Shown in pieces: positions 46,401 to 63,320 of a stretch of DNA of 64,000 bases. The translations under genes and the position numbers were made by a program. A model generated the notes under the pieces. It did no database searches and was not told where the DNA came from. It saw only the letters and a program-made list of their open reading frames with translations. The DNA comes from Azadirachta indica (taxonomy: Eukaryota; Streptophyta; Magnoliopsida; Sapindales; Meliaceae). The DNA is taken from assembly GCA_022749755.1 (NCBI GenBank), contig CM040449.1, positions 10,946,363 through 11,010,362 on the forward strand, read 5' to 3'. Each line of letters opens with the position of its first letter. The first letter of the stretch is position 1.

Positions 46401-47608
46401 TTATGATGGGAAATAAAGCGGAAAATTGAAAGAAATTAATTTCCATATTACTAATAAAGTATGGAACGGTTTAATACTTTTCACCTTGTCTCCACCTCAT
46501 TTTTTATAATATAAATAAAATATTGTAATATATTTTTTTCAAAATATATATATATATATACAAACAATACTTAATTAAAAAATTATCATTCATAATTTTT
46601 TTTATACTATCAAATAGTTAAATTTATATTTTTAATATAATTATTACATATGAATAATACTATAAAATATTAATAATATTTTTAGATAGTATTTAATATA
46701 AATAAATATAAAAATAGAAAAAATAAGTAGAGATCGAAAATTAGAAATTTTCGATTCTCGTCCTAATAAATTTTATTGGGAATGAGGTGAGGAGTAAGAA
46801 TCAAAATTAAAACGGGATATGAAATAGAAAAAGTCCCGCCACCTCCACCCCACTCCATTACCATCCCTAATCAAACTTATATTTACATATAAATTTCTTA
46901 ATCTCATTAAGAGGATAACTTTACCAAGCAATATTTAGATTACAATAATTATCGCAATTTTATATTTCATGAAACATATTAGCGAAAAATAACAAATAAA
47001 AAGAAACACATACGATGTGAGCAGAGCTATTAAATGTCAAATATGTAATATATTATGCTTTTAGCTTAACGTTTCAGATTACAAAAATAACAAACTCGTG
47101 CTTGCATGGATACTCTTATAATATGGCAGCTAACCCCTACATATGTCATTTAATTGCATGTGATGAGAAGGAAGAAGATATTCGTAGAAAATGGACAACT
47201 ATGAGACAATGCTACCGCTACACAATTTTGGGCCCTTATGCCTCAAATGTTTTCCATTCTGTCCCTCACATGGCTATGACAGTATTAGCATGGGGAAGAA
47301 ATATAAAAACATATCTTTTTTTTTTTTTGTTTTTTTTTGTAATGTTTGTATGCCATTTACTATGCAAGTTTTGAAGCCAGAACACAAATGTAGTAGCAAT
47401 TCTTTCACAGCCTGTTCTTCTGTTTACAAAATGGAAATAAAAAAAAAAAAAAATACAAGAATCCCATGAGTTTTTAAAAGCAGAGGAAAGAAAAGCACTT
47501 TTCTATAAAGCTAAATTTGACTCTATCATGCATAATCTCAATATTGAGCCAAAACCCACAAACCTTTTTTCTTTTCTTTTTTTTTTTTTGCCTTTTAATT
47601 TTTGCTTT
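40460..47608. other. Gene-poor region of about 7 kb, no gene seen
   Basis: It opens with the GDSL 3' UTR, a left-end-like motif of the GGTCCCTAAA family near 40520 and the fold-back element at 40654. Another left end (AGATAATAACATTACGGTCC) is near 44923. Patches of more even base composition at 45830-46040 and 47100-47290 have short open frames on both strands, but no family match or splice partners. The rest is AT-rich. Poly-T runs (for example 47318-47339) are common. Confidence 0.55.
40654..40855. mobile_element. Fold-back MITE-like element, copy 3 (diverged)
   Basis: The left part, TTTATAAACTATTTAGATAT with AATTAAAATTAAATTTAATG, pairs loosely with the right part, TTAAATTTAATCTCAAACAT through GTATAAAAATATAAGGCAA. 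A further right arm follows at about 40930-41040. It is more diverged than the other copies. Confidence 0.45.
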
Positions 47609-49056
47609 CTATACAATCCCTTTATTCTTTGGTCCTCCTCTCTTTGTCAGAGTTCTTATCCAGCCTTTCCTCATAACCTTGACTCCATCCACATTTCCTT
47701 TGCTATTTGACCTCTTCCATCTGACAAGCTGAAGCAAATGACCAATCCGTTTTCTCCACCTCAGTGGCCCTCCACGCTGTTTACCATGCTCTATCACACT
47801 CTTGTTCTCCTGCTGCTTCACCGTATTGTTGCCACTGTTGCCACTGTTTTTCCAGGTCATGTTGTTGCAATGCTCAAGGGAAACCTTAGAAACTGTGCCC
47901 TTTTCCCATGAGGCAACACCATTGTTTTCAAACTTGATTGAGATAAATGAATCTGCAAAAGCTAAATTTTGACCGTAAATTTTGGACTCCAATGAAAGCA
48001 GAAATTAAAAGCAAAAAACAGTTGAAAGTTTGGAATAGAATACATTCCTTTTCGTATAACTGTCTAATAAGAATATGATATTTTATTGAATTATTATACA
48101 GATGACGTGTTGGTACACCACATGTATATGATACAGTAAAATGATAATTAATGCTGCTGCTTCCTTTCCTTCTAAGAGTCATATATTTTTTTTTTTTTTT
48201 AGCTTTTAATGGTTTTCAATTATATGATCTACCAACTACTGTTTATAGCTTAATGATTTTCAAATTTGAAAACAGAAAGTAATTCAAAGAGAAAACAAAT
48301 CTCAACCACCAAAACAAGAACAAAAATTCTAAAGACACATGATTTGAAACTGCTTTCTGAAACATCTGTTGCCAATATTTTTAGATTTGCCAGCCGTTTT
48401 CAAGATTCTAATTCTCTCCATGAAAACTAATCTGTGAAGTGAAAAAATATTTAATTTCTGCAGCAGATTCTACACGATCTCCAAATATCAACTGTTTATC
48501 TCTCTGTGCAGCAAATTTAAACCTAATCTTTGACCATTATTTTGTCATTATACATACAATAATTCTTCTCCTTACACACGTGAAATTTAGCTGTTTAATT
48601 TCTTACAATAGAGGCTATGAACGGCAACAAGGACATGTAATTTTCTTTTCTTTTCTTTTCTTCTTTTTTTTTTTAAATTTTAATCAGTGACTTAAAAATA
48701 AAAAAAATATTAATAAAAGAAAAAAGCATACCTTCTTGGCTGCTACATGCATCATGTTCATCAGAAATATCTGATTTCCAATGCCGGAATTCGAAGCGAT
48801 TGAGAAGAGACCCAAAAGCGAAGATCTTGGGAAGATTTATACTTGTAGCAGCAGATGATTGTTGCTGCTTCTTGTCTGAAAAAACTTTACTTCTGTGATT
48901 GCTGGTTCTGTCTTGCTTTGAAGCCAAGACAACAAGTCTTTCATTCAAACAAAGTGGACAAACCCCAACAACAACTTCTTGTGGATGGAAATAACAGCAG
49001 GAATTGCTGTCTTCTCCATACCCATTGTTCATGTTACTGTACTGATGTGGGTGCAT
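47609..49056 (-). CDS. Plant-specific protein with an N-terminal Cys/His motif, function unknown
   Basis: Two exons on the minus strand, 48732-49056 and 47609-47952, encode 222 residues; the junction codon G|AT gives Asp in SSQEDSFISIKF. The N-terminus contains CCYFHPQEVVVGVCPLCLNE, a Cys-His-Cys-Cys arrangement that could bind zinc and resembles, loosely, the start of OCTOPUS/DUF740 proteins; I would not assign it to that family. The middle is polar, and the C-terminus is strongly basic (RWRKRIGHLLQLVRWKRSNS, then KVMRKGWIRTLTKRG), suggesting a membrane-surface or nuclear protein. I recognise it only as a conserved hypothetical family. The start MHPHQYSN is chosen because the upstream in-frame ATG at 49176 lies before the TATA box and its translation is only a CT-repeat leader. 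Confidence 0.8.
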
Positions 49057-49165
49057 TTTTAGAAGAAAGCTAAGAAGAAAACATGTGAATTTAAAAAGAG
49101 AGAAAAGAAAGAGAGAGAGAGAGAGAAAGAGGCTTCGGTTGCAAGAATATGTACTTGTATGTCCA

Positions 49166-49173
49166 TTTATATA
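49166..49173 (-). promoter_or_regulatory. TATA box of the Cys/His-motif gene
   Basis: TATATAAA reads on the minus strand about 110 nt upstream of the ATG at 49056. It is followed by a pyrimidine-rich leader (CTCTTTCTCTCTCTCTCTC type, about 49105-49135), a common plant Y-patch layout. Confidence 0.55.
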
Positions 49174-49192
49174 CATACACTTATATCTATAT

Positions 49193-49638
49193 GGGTAATA
49201 TTATTTAGATCCCTTAAGTATTTATATTTTTACAAATCAATCTCCTATTCCTATAAAAATGATTAAAATAGCCTCTAATGTTAGATTATGTATGATGATG
49301 ATAGGTTAATTTCAAGTAAATTACAATTACAGATCTATTTAATATAAACAGGTATTATTTTGTTTTGAGAAGGATCGGCAGCCCTATATTTTTATATTAA
49401 TAATCAATAATGGGATATGAATACTTCCAATAATTGAGATTAAATTTGAAATATGTAATTACTGTATCATAATTAATACACATATTACATTCAATCTCAA
49501 CTGTTAAAAGTATTTAAATTTAATAGTTTACAAAATAGTGTAATATAATATGCGTAAAAATTTGAGGCCATTGATCCGTTCCCTTTTATTTTATATCCAA
49601 AATTGTTAAAGTTTAGGGATTCATATGTTATTATCTTG
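49193..49638. repeat. Dispersed element with inverted ends, containing a nested fold-back element
   Basis: The left end is GGGTAATATTATTTAGATCC and the reverse-complemented right end is GCAAGATAATAACATATGAA followed by TCCCTAAAC. Inside it, 49367-49583 is a member of the fold-back family, so the fold-back element inserted after this one. It lies directly upstream of the TATA box of the Cys/His gene. Confidence 0.55.
49367..49583. mobile_element. Fold-back MITE-like element, copy 4 (best preserved)
   Basis: Left arm: GATCGGCAGCCC, then ATATTTTTA, then ATACTTCCAATAATTGAGAT. Right arm, reverse-complemented: GATCAATGGCCTC, then AAATTTTTA, then ATACTTTTAACAGTTGAGAT. The arms are about 105 bp each, roughly three-quarters alike by eye, and meet near TGTAATTACTG. 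It encodes nothing. Confidence 0.7.
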
Positions 49639-52600
49639 CAAGAGAATTAAAGTGAGATAGAGAGAACATTATAAAAAAAAGGCCCACCAATGTGTAAGTT
49701 TGGAGAAGACAACAGGAAGGTATGGGTGATGTTGGTTTGGATAGCTATTCACAAACATTTTGCTGCTTAAGAGGCTTTTATAATTAAGTTAATCTAAATC
49801 AATATTGATATCATACATACATGTGATTAGTAATAATATATTATAAATTTTACATTTTGTGCTATATGAAGTAATATATTTTAATTACAACACTATTTTA
49901 AGCATCATGTTACAGTATAGTAGTCGTATTGTATAATCCTCAAATTTTATGTTATAATTTTCAAATTTTCGTTGTAATTTTTAAGTTTTAATTTGTTATA
50001 TGTTAATTTTATAACTATAATAAAAAAATTAGTATGTATAACATAAATTATATGATACAATCCTGCCCTACATTTAATGTTTATGTTATTATATGTCACC
50101 ACTTTAGGATGTTTATGTTAGTTATTACAAACTATTTTTGAATAGTATTAATTTTACATGATCATAACACTTAACTACATGATTTTACTTTATTTAAAAT
50201 CTTCTTTATGATTAAACTTTCAATATAAAGACCTTTTCTTGCACTATAATCCATCTCTGATTAGGTATAAATTATACTTTTATTGATGTGTCAAGTGATG
50301 TTGATACCAACATTTCTTTTTTATTTACTCTTTTCTTTTATATTTGTTAACATTCAACCACAAAATGTACATTTTCTTAATTTTTTTGTTGTAATTTTTA
50401 AAATTTGTTACTAATTTTTTTAATTTATTTGTTGTATTCTTGAGAAATGTAAGATAAATTTTAAAAATTATAATAATAAAAATAAAGAATTGTACAATAC
50501 AATTATCATATAGTAACATAACCTTTAATTTAAACAGAATTACATTAAATAAGATAATAATTTTTACCAAAAATCATATAGGAGACAGCGTTTTACAACG
50601 ACATCCATCCAGTAAAATATTGTCACATATACATTTAGTTTGAAATTAATCAATTATAAAAGTGATCCTGACAATGAAAGAAAATTTAATACAGATTTTG
50701 TAAATTTATTAAATGGTCCTTATTGAAGTTATCTTATCTTAAAATTTTCTCTAACATATGATATAAATTTATATCATGAATTTACTAAATAATTTTATTA
50801 AGACTTTTTCTAATATGGATTATAAATTTATTACAAATTATTTTATTTAAATTATCTAATTTAAAACCCTCTCCAATAACACATGATATAAACTTATTTC
50901 AGACAAACAATGGCCGAATAACAAAAAGGCAAATGGTGGGTAGGTTTTATTGGGGGGGTCCGAAGTCAAAATTTGCAACTCTAACTTGATTTGGAACCAT
51001 AAAAACTAAAAATAATTAAAATAAAATAAATAAATAAATAAAAGCAAAAGGATTGGTGTAACACAAAGTAGATATATAAATAAATAGTGTTAGATAGGCA
51101 TGAATCTTGTAAAATGTCAAGTGGGGTTTCCAAAATTTGTGACTCCAATTTCATAACATAAAAATTAAAAATAATGTTGAAGAGAAGTAGGGCAGTGATG
51201 TCAACCCAAAACACAGCATTGTGTTTTGTCTATGAATCCCCTAAATCTAGGGTTTCCAAAAACCATGCTATGAAGCACATGTATCATAGAAGTTCTAGTG
51301 GTTCAGCTCTTCTCAAAATTTGTGGTGCCATTCAATTTCCAAAATCACATTGCTTTTAATGAAGAACTTGCTTGGAAAACTTGAAGTTGATCTTCAATTT
51401 AAGAGGATGTTTGTGAGTCACTTTCTATATGGAGTGCTTTGTAAAAAGCAATTTTTAAGATAATATGCTTTTCTAGTAAATGTTTCTATAGTTTTAGCTA
51501 AGTTTGTAGTGATATTATAACTTAACATGTTAGATTTGTAACTCAAATTATTAGAAACTGAAAATTGAATTCTCTTTTTTAATATTACAGTTATAATCCA
51601 TTGATTATATAATTAGAGATTTATCAGAAATGAAAATATTCATAATGAGTGAATACAACCATTATATATTTTTAAAAAAAAATCTATGTTAATAATTACA
51701 CAAAAATTTAAATTTAAAAAAAAATACTTAATATTAACTATTAGTAGTACAAAATTAAAATAAAAATATTATAGTTGATAGGTAAACTTATAATTTAAAC
51801 CTTATTTTCGGTATCTCTTTTTAACGAAATCTTAAATTTTTTTTTTTTAAACTTGTAAATAAACTTAAAATACTTTCACCAAAAAAGTTTATTCCATAAT
51901 GTAGAAAGTTAGGTTCTAAAACAACTAAACCCACATAGTTTTGTCTGAATTTTTAGGGACTTCACTAAGAATTAATTATCACTTCTTTCAATAGTTTTTC
52001 TTTAGCCTTTTTTTTTTTTTAATTTAAATTTTCTCCTGAGATCAAGCCTGTCTTCACAAAAGGTGGTTGTCACTAACACGAACACTTCCATGGACGTATC
52101 CTAAGGGCTCGTGTAAAGAAAAATATCATAATTATGAATAATAATTGAAAATTTTAAATTTTTTTTTATAAAAAGAAAAGAGAAGTGCTTTAATTGGGGG
52201 TACATGAATGGAATGGAATGAAACATCTTTAAAAAGGGTATAAAAAAGTGATGGAAACAAACAAACTAATGGTCACATGGGGGGGGGGGAAGAGAAGTTG
52301 TTTCCATTTTGGTTGTCTTCAACTCGACTTCACATCATTAACCAAAAGTAATGGATTTAGGAATTATGGGTCTCCCCTTTGTTCTTCCTCTTCACACTCA
52401 CAAACCCTTTTCTTTCTTTCTTTTTGGTTTTAATTTCTCACAGCTAACATTCCCAACAACGCCAATCTTTCTTTCTATCTCTTTGTCATTCTAATACCTC
52501 TTATGCCCATATGTTGCCTATAAATAACGCTTACTTTCATTTTAATTACAGAAATTCTGAGACAAGTAACCAGAGTTAATTGTGAGGGTGGACTGGTTTG

Positions 52601-53524
52601 TATTCAAATCTAGCAATATCAAATCTAGCAGCCTAACCAAATTTTCACCTACCCTTTTGCCACCAGCACAAGGTCAAATTGCAAACGACAAAACTTTGTA
52701 CAGAAGAGACGTGCATGATTGCATCAGTAAATCTGTCTTGTGAAAACCTGACTTGCAATATCAGCAACAGAAAGAAGAGGATATTTTTAATGATAGTAAA
52801 TGGCATTTAAGGCTGCTTTTTCTGCATTTCCACCTGGCCTAGGATGCAGACTGCTAGGCCAATGCAGTACCAACAGAAAAATCTCACTCTCATTTAGCAG
52901 CCTCATAGTCAGGTCCTCACATCCAACGCAAGCTTTTAAGGCTGTTTGAATAGGTGGTAGAATTAATACCTCCATTTTCAAGTTTGTACAATCTTCTCCC
53001 CCTATTAACACAGTGGGTATAGAACAGATCATAGATGTGATTGATCATGCATTCATTCATCCTAGTATTCATTATAACATTTCTTTTTTGTGGCCAACTT
53101 AACGAGCAAGCATATGACTAAAAAGAAAGCCTCAAATTAGGAAGCAAAAATCTCAGGTTAGAAGCTGTAAAACAAAAAGGGGCAATTTCGTCCAAGGTTT
53201 ACTGTTCTAAATAAAGAAACAAGAAGGCAAAATTTTCCTAACTGTAAGTAAATACAGGATAGCTTGAAAGGAGTTAAAATTCACAAAAGAATCCTGCTTA
53301 TGCTACTGAAGTTTGGAACTCTGAGCATACAAAATCTTATTACATTCTCCCATGCTCTCCTAGAAATAATTCCTAACAAGCAAAAATAATAAAATAATTT
53401 TCCAATCACAAAAGTCACAGAAAAAAAAAAATTTTAAAAAGGAAAGTTTGTTACAAGGATAAGTCCTCACCAGAGACCATCATTTATCAACATTGCACAT
53501 TCAACAAACTGAATGAAGATCTTC
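49639..53524. other. Intergenic, AT-rich, with an unexplained segment near its right end
   Basis: 49639-52440 shows no gene. A patch at 51175-51360 has an open frame without family match, and 52270-52279 is a short G run. 52560-53460 is less AT-rich and lies downstream of LACS9; the minus strand holds an 81-codon open frame at 52787-53032 that I do not recognise. Part of it may be LACS9 3' UTR or a separate transcript. Confidence 0.5.
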
Positions 53525-58482
<4,958 letters not shown>

Positions 58483-59220
58483 CTTTCAAGGATTGAATAC
58501 CCACAGCAGAATCTACTAATTCAAATCCTGAAACAAAATCAAATCCAACCATACTGTTAATCTACAAACACTGAGTTAATGACTTCATTCATCTTTATTA
58601 ACCACACAAAAAACCAAGAGCAAAAGTGTTATTACAATTGACATTAACCTCATTTCGGAGTAATATTATAACTGAAATCAAATTGGAAGATGACTTGAAA
58701 GAAACCATACCATATTTTTGAAACCAACTTCAAAAACTAAACAAATTATGAATGTTCTTCCAGGAAAAGATAAAATTTTAAACAACTTAACATTACTTTA
58801 ACCAAAAAGCAGATACAGTTATAATCCAAAACGTGAAATCTCAAATAAATTTCCCAAAAAGCAAACTTTGCTTTATTTTCACTAAAAAAAATAAAAACAA
58901 GAAGCAGGGAGAGACACAAACATGAACATCAATAATAAAACTTTTAACACATATTCCAGAAACCAACATTAAAAAACAGAAAGCAAAAGTACCCAAAAAA
59001 AAGTAAAAACTGAATGGAAAAAATACCTGAAAATAGTCAACTCAGATTACCTGCAGCCTGAAAAAGAAACAAAACAAGTTCAAGTTATCAGCATTACAAA
59101 GAACTCGTGCAAGAAGAAAAACTTAATGGGATCACGGAGAACTCAACGATCAAAACGAAGGCGTTTCAAACAGTTGGGTCCGACGGCGGAGAGACCGAGA
59201 GTTCAGAATTTTGGAGTTAC
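58483..59220 (-). other. 5' leader of LACS9 with one leader intron
   Basis: An acceptor TTTGTTTCAG|GATTTG places the last leader exon at 58483-58527. A donor CTGCAG|GTAATC places an upstream non-coding exon from 59051 to about 59220. The leader intron is then about 523 nt. A G-box CACGTG at 59355-59360 lies in the promoter. Confidence 0.55.
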
Positions 59221-60153
59221 AGAAGTAGAACTTCCGCTTTTAATTTTTTTGTTTTCCGTTTTCGTGTTTCTGGACCAAGTTTGTTTGTTTATTTGTATAC
59301 GGTATACGGTTGTGGGGTCAAGTAAAGAAAACAATTGGACTCATGTGAGCCACACACGTGACATGTCTGCATTAATCTGGACCGTACAATCTGATGACGG
59401 AGAATGGTAGGATGTGGTACGCTTGGTCCGGATTTGAAACAAAAGGGGCCCACTATGGGTGATTCTATTCCTACCACAAGACAGTTTTTAGTTCTTCTTC
59501 CGGTTCTGTTTTCTCCTTGTAAATATTTTCCTTGTAGTATTCTGATTTCAAAATTTTTAGTTTTTCTTCTTCTTCCATTTTATCTAAAGTGATATTTTAA
59601 TTGGTTTAAAATTAGTCTTGAGTAAAATAACTTTTTTTTTTTAAATTTGTAATATTTTCAATAATATAATTTATTAAATATTTAACTATTTTTAACACAA
59701 TAGAAACAAATATTTTACGAATCATAAAAATTTTAAATTGTTCCTTAATATTTTTATTTGACCATGTTATTTTTTCTATCAAATATTTCTAGTTAAGAAT
59801 TAGAGTTCTTGTAATTTTTTCTGAAAATTCAAGATATATTCTAAATTAATATAACATTTTGAATAGTTTTATTCGGTGTGTTTTTGTTTTTTAGTTTAAA
59901 TATAGTTTAATTTACATTATTTACACATTTTAAAAGCATTTGATTTCTAACACAAAAAAAAAAATTGTTAATTGCGTTCATATAAAATTAGTTAAATCAA
60001 TAGTTTTTAAATATTTACGATCAAATAAAAAATAAACATACATTTATATTTAGATTAAAAAAATCATATGATTAATTATTGTTCAAATTTACAAATTAAA
60101 ATCTATTTTAAATTTTAAATTAAAAAATAAATAAAGATTAAAACAAATTTTTT

Positions 60154-60186
<33 letters not shown>

Positions 60187-61323
60187 GTGGGGGTGGGTGG
60201 GGTTTCTAGAATTATTTATTTATTTATTTTTATAGTTGAATGGAGGCTTTTCTATAACATTGTGGCAACATTAGGAAGCAAAGAAGGTTTGGTTACCAAC
60301 AAGGTTTTATTTTGTTTGTTGTGGTCAATTCCTTTAGAATATTTAATAATAATTAATATGCTTAAAAAATAATTAATAAATGTTTAGGTTAGATATTTCA
60401 TTGAAAATAATAATTAAATATAATATTTATTATCATAATAAATGATATCAATATAAGAAATAAATAATCCATTGACGCGTAATAATAATGAGAAAATAGT
60501 GTTAGGATTTGAACAATTCTATCGTTATCTTTTGCTTGTAATAAATTACAATAACTGTTGTTTTCAATTTAAATTCCAAATTAAAAAAAAGATAAAAATA
60601 AAAAATAAAAGATATGTTGTATGAATAATTTATTTGACTATCTTACCAATGCCTTATAAGAAATTCTAACTCTCTTTTTTATATAACATAATATAAAAAA
60701 TTAAAAATGAACTATAATGAAAATATAGCAAATTAGTATTAAAGATTAAATAAAAATAAATAAATAAATAAATACGGTTTGATGGGCACGTGGGCTGGGC
60801 TCCTTTCGTTTTTGAGCCCGATATAGTCCATGGGCCGAACCCAACTACCACGCATCACAATACACACTCGTAGTCGCATACAGAATTGAACCTAGGATAT
60901 TTTTTTAAATTAATAAAATTAAAAGTGTAAACCGAATAAAAGCTTAGAAAAGGATTAATTTTTTGTGCAGACTTAAAGTATGCTAGATGCATGTAAATAA
61001 ATAGAAAACAAAGTTTTAATGCACAAGTAACCTCTAACACATTTAATAATTTACTAATGATAATTAATGTTTAGAATTAATTCCAATTTATACCTTAATT
61101 AAGCATATTCAATTTGAATGTAAGAGTTTTGCACCCCCATTTCAATCCACACAAGTTATCATTTTCAAAAGAATAGAAAGTTAAAAAGATTGACTATACA
61201 ACAATTTCTGTTTCTGTTTAGAACTTAGGGGGCCGCTCATCTGTAATTCTGCGAGTATAATTCCCCTTCAAAAAAAAAAAAAAAAAAAACACGAAACCAA
61301 ATGGTACAAAATTGTATAGTAAT
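59221..61323. other. Intergenic between LACS9 promoter and the SGT/TPR gene, no gene seen
   Basis: LACS9 promoter sequence occupies the first few hundred bases. The remainder is AT-rich and broken by the 30-base G run at 60156-60185. A small GC-richer patch at 60780-60850 (GGGCACGTGGGCTGGGCTCC) includes a CACGTG core. The last ~100 bases should be the 3' UTR of the SGT/TPR gene. Confidence 0.55.
60156..60185 (+). repeat. Homopolymer of 30 G followed by G-rich sequence
   Basis: Thirty uninterrupted G bases follow an eight-base T run, and then TGTGGGGGTGGGTGGGG continues to about 60202. The whole can form G-quadruplexes. Homopolymer length in an assembly is uncertain, so the count may be approximate. 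Confidence 0.9.
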
Positions 61324-63320
61324 TTAATTTGATGCTGATCTTCCATTTCTGGGACTATCATGATCTTGAGGATTATTTCCCTGGGAAGGTGACCCTGAAA
61401 ACATTTCCATCATTGATCTCAATGCTGCTGTTATATCTTCAGGCATATTTTCTCCCAAGTTGAGACTGACATTCCCGCCAATTCTGACTCCAGGCTCATC
61501 CGCTTCACTGAAGTTACTCTCTTGTCCTTGTCTAGGTTGAGAATGCTGTCCCTGATGAATATTTGAAGCCATGTTCGTAAGCATGCTTGCAATATCAGTG
61601 GGTAGGGCATTGATGTCGAAAGGCATAGTAAACGAAGGTGGGGCTCCATGACTTCTGAACCCTCCCGTTGATTGGTTTGATTCTTGGTTATCGCGACTAG
61701 AACTTGTACTCTGAACGAAGAAAGAAATAATGGTAAGTTCAAAAATTGTTCTTCTTTAGAGAAGGAAAGATAGCTAAATTCCTATTCTCTGCATGGCAAA
61801 CAAAACATAGGAAGCAAGAAATATGACACTCCTTAGAATAAGTATAAAGATGTGAATTATTACAAGACTAAAAATAAATCTAAATCTGCAAGACTATTTA
61901 CTAATATATTACCTGATCTTGTCCAGTTCGTTGCATCTCTTCTTTCAGTTTCTGCTCAGCCATCTATGTTTCACAACGACAATTTGATCACCTTTAACAC
62001 GATATCATCAATGACAACAAAAAGCAATAAGAAAGAAGAAGCAAACTAACCCGCATATTCTCTTTGACAGATTCATTGTTTGGATCCAATTGCAAGGCTG
62101 CATAGGTGAAATCTAGACATTAGAGATTAGTTTCTATACTTCATTACTTCGTCATAAAACAATAAAAATGCTCACATCATTACATCTGGCAAGGGATAAT
62201 TAGTCTAATAGATATAATGAAGAAATTAAATTTGACACCAACCTTTCTTAAATCCTTTTTCGATAGCATCATTGAAGTTCCCTTGTGCGTAATACGCTAA
62301 ACCCAGACGACTGTATGCCTTACAATAATTTGGATCAATATCAATAGACTTAAGACAGTCTCTGATAGCTTCGGCATATTTGTGGATCTGAGTGTAGGCA
62401 GCTGCCCTGATAAGCATAAACATCATAGAGAAAAGTCAATTTTCCAAATTAAAGAAAAGGTAAAATATGAAAATGTTGGAAGTTTGCTTCAAACAGACAA
62501 AAGCATCGAGATGAAAAGTACGAGCCCAAAAAGAAATTATAGTGTTAACCTTTCCTCAAATTTGAGGCAACAATCAGGCATTAATTTTATTTAGCAAACA
62601 GAATTAATCCTTTCACCTTTTTCCCGTCTGCTTCATTAACAGCTGAGATATATGAAATATCACAATAAAAGAATGAGGAAGGTTTTCATCCTGTACATTA
62701 CCATGTTTAAAATATAAAATGAAATACAAGGACTTATTAGAGATTATCTAAGCAAAAGTATCAGAATATATAAATGTGTTTCTCTAATTTCTGGTAATCA
62801 AGACATATAAAGTGGTAATTAGCATATATAACAAATTATCAATATGTGCACAAGTTAGAACTGCACCTGTTACAATAGTAGACAGCATTGTTCTCATAAA
62901 GTGCGATAGCAAAAGAATACAACTCAATTGCATCAGAGTACTGCTTCAATTGCATGGCCCGATTACCTAAAAGCAAAGAAAATGTTACGTAGCACAATCA
63001 GCTTATAAATCAATCAAATACATAAGATACTCGTAATAAATGATATATCCTCTAAATGTTCTTAGATCCATGGCTTTGTGAGTGTGAATGAGTTTATGTA
63101 TGTTTCTGTCAATAAGATCTAGATGTTTCTATCAATAGTAATTCATTTATGTGTTAAGATTGAGGCAATATTATAGTTCAAGCCAAAATTGTGTATAGGA
63201 TCTTCTAGATTTAGAGCATTAACCAAACTGAAGGCATATAACCTCGTAAATACCTTGGCTTTTAAATGTCTCAGCTAGGCTCCTCTGATTATATGATGGA
63301 GAACCAGATCTTTCCATCTC
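61324..63320 (-). CDS. SGT/SGTA-type TPR cochaperone (5' part not resolved)
   Basis: Six exons on the minus strand are secure: 63254-63320, 62867-62966, 62243-62406, 62051-62097, 61913-61963 and 61324-61710, with closed phases. They encode MERSGSP..SLAETFKSQG, then three TPR units: NRAMQLKQYSDAIELYSFAI, YYCNRAAAYTQIHKYAEAIR and CKAYSRLGLAYYAQGNFNDA. The GN, CNR and KAYxR positions match the carboxylate clamp that holds the C-terminal tails of Hsp70/Hsp90. The C-terminal part is Gln/Ser/Asn-rich, with LPTDIASMLTNMASNI and MPEDITAALRSMMEMFSG. This is the layout of small glutamine-rich TPR proteins, linked in animals to tail-anchored protein targeting; the plant counterpart by memory is At4g08320 (TPR8). 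The N-terminal dimerisation region should lie upstream, in 63321-64000 or beyond; one possible exon near 63600-63675 is not certain. Confidence 0.88.

Noticed and set aside
47102..47374. 90-codon plus-strand frame
   Set aside because: It runs into a poly-T tract and lacks any recognisable domain; its only strength is moderate composition.
49057..49176. Longer N-terminus for the Cys/His-motif protein, starting at 49176
   Set aside because: The added residues translate a CT-repeat leader and begin upstream of the TATA box at 49166-49173.
59107..59410. Two overlapping Arg/Ser-rich frames on the plus strand
   Set aside because: They overlap the antisense of the LACS9 leader exon and promoter, with no family match and no splice context.
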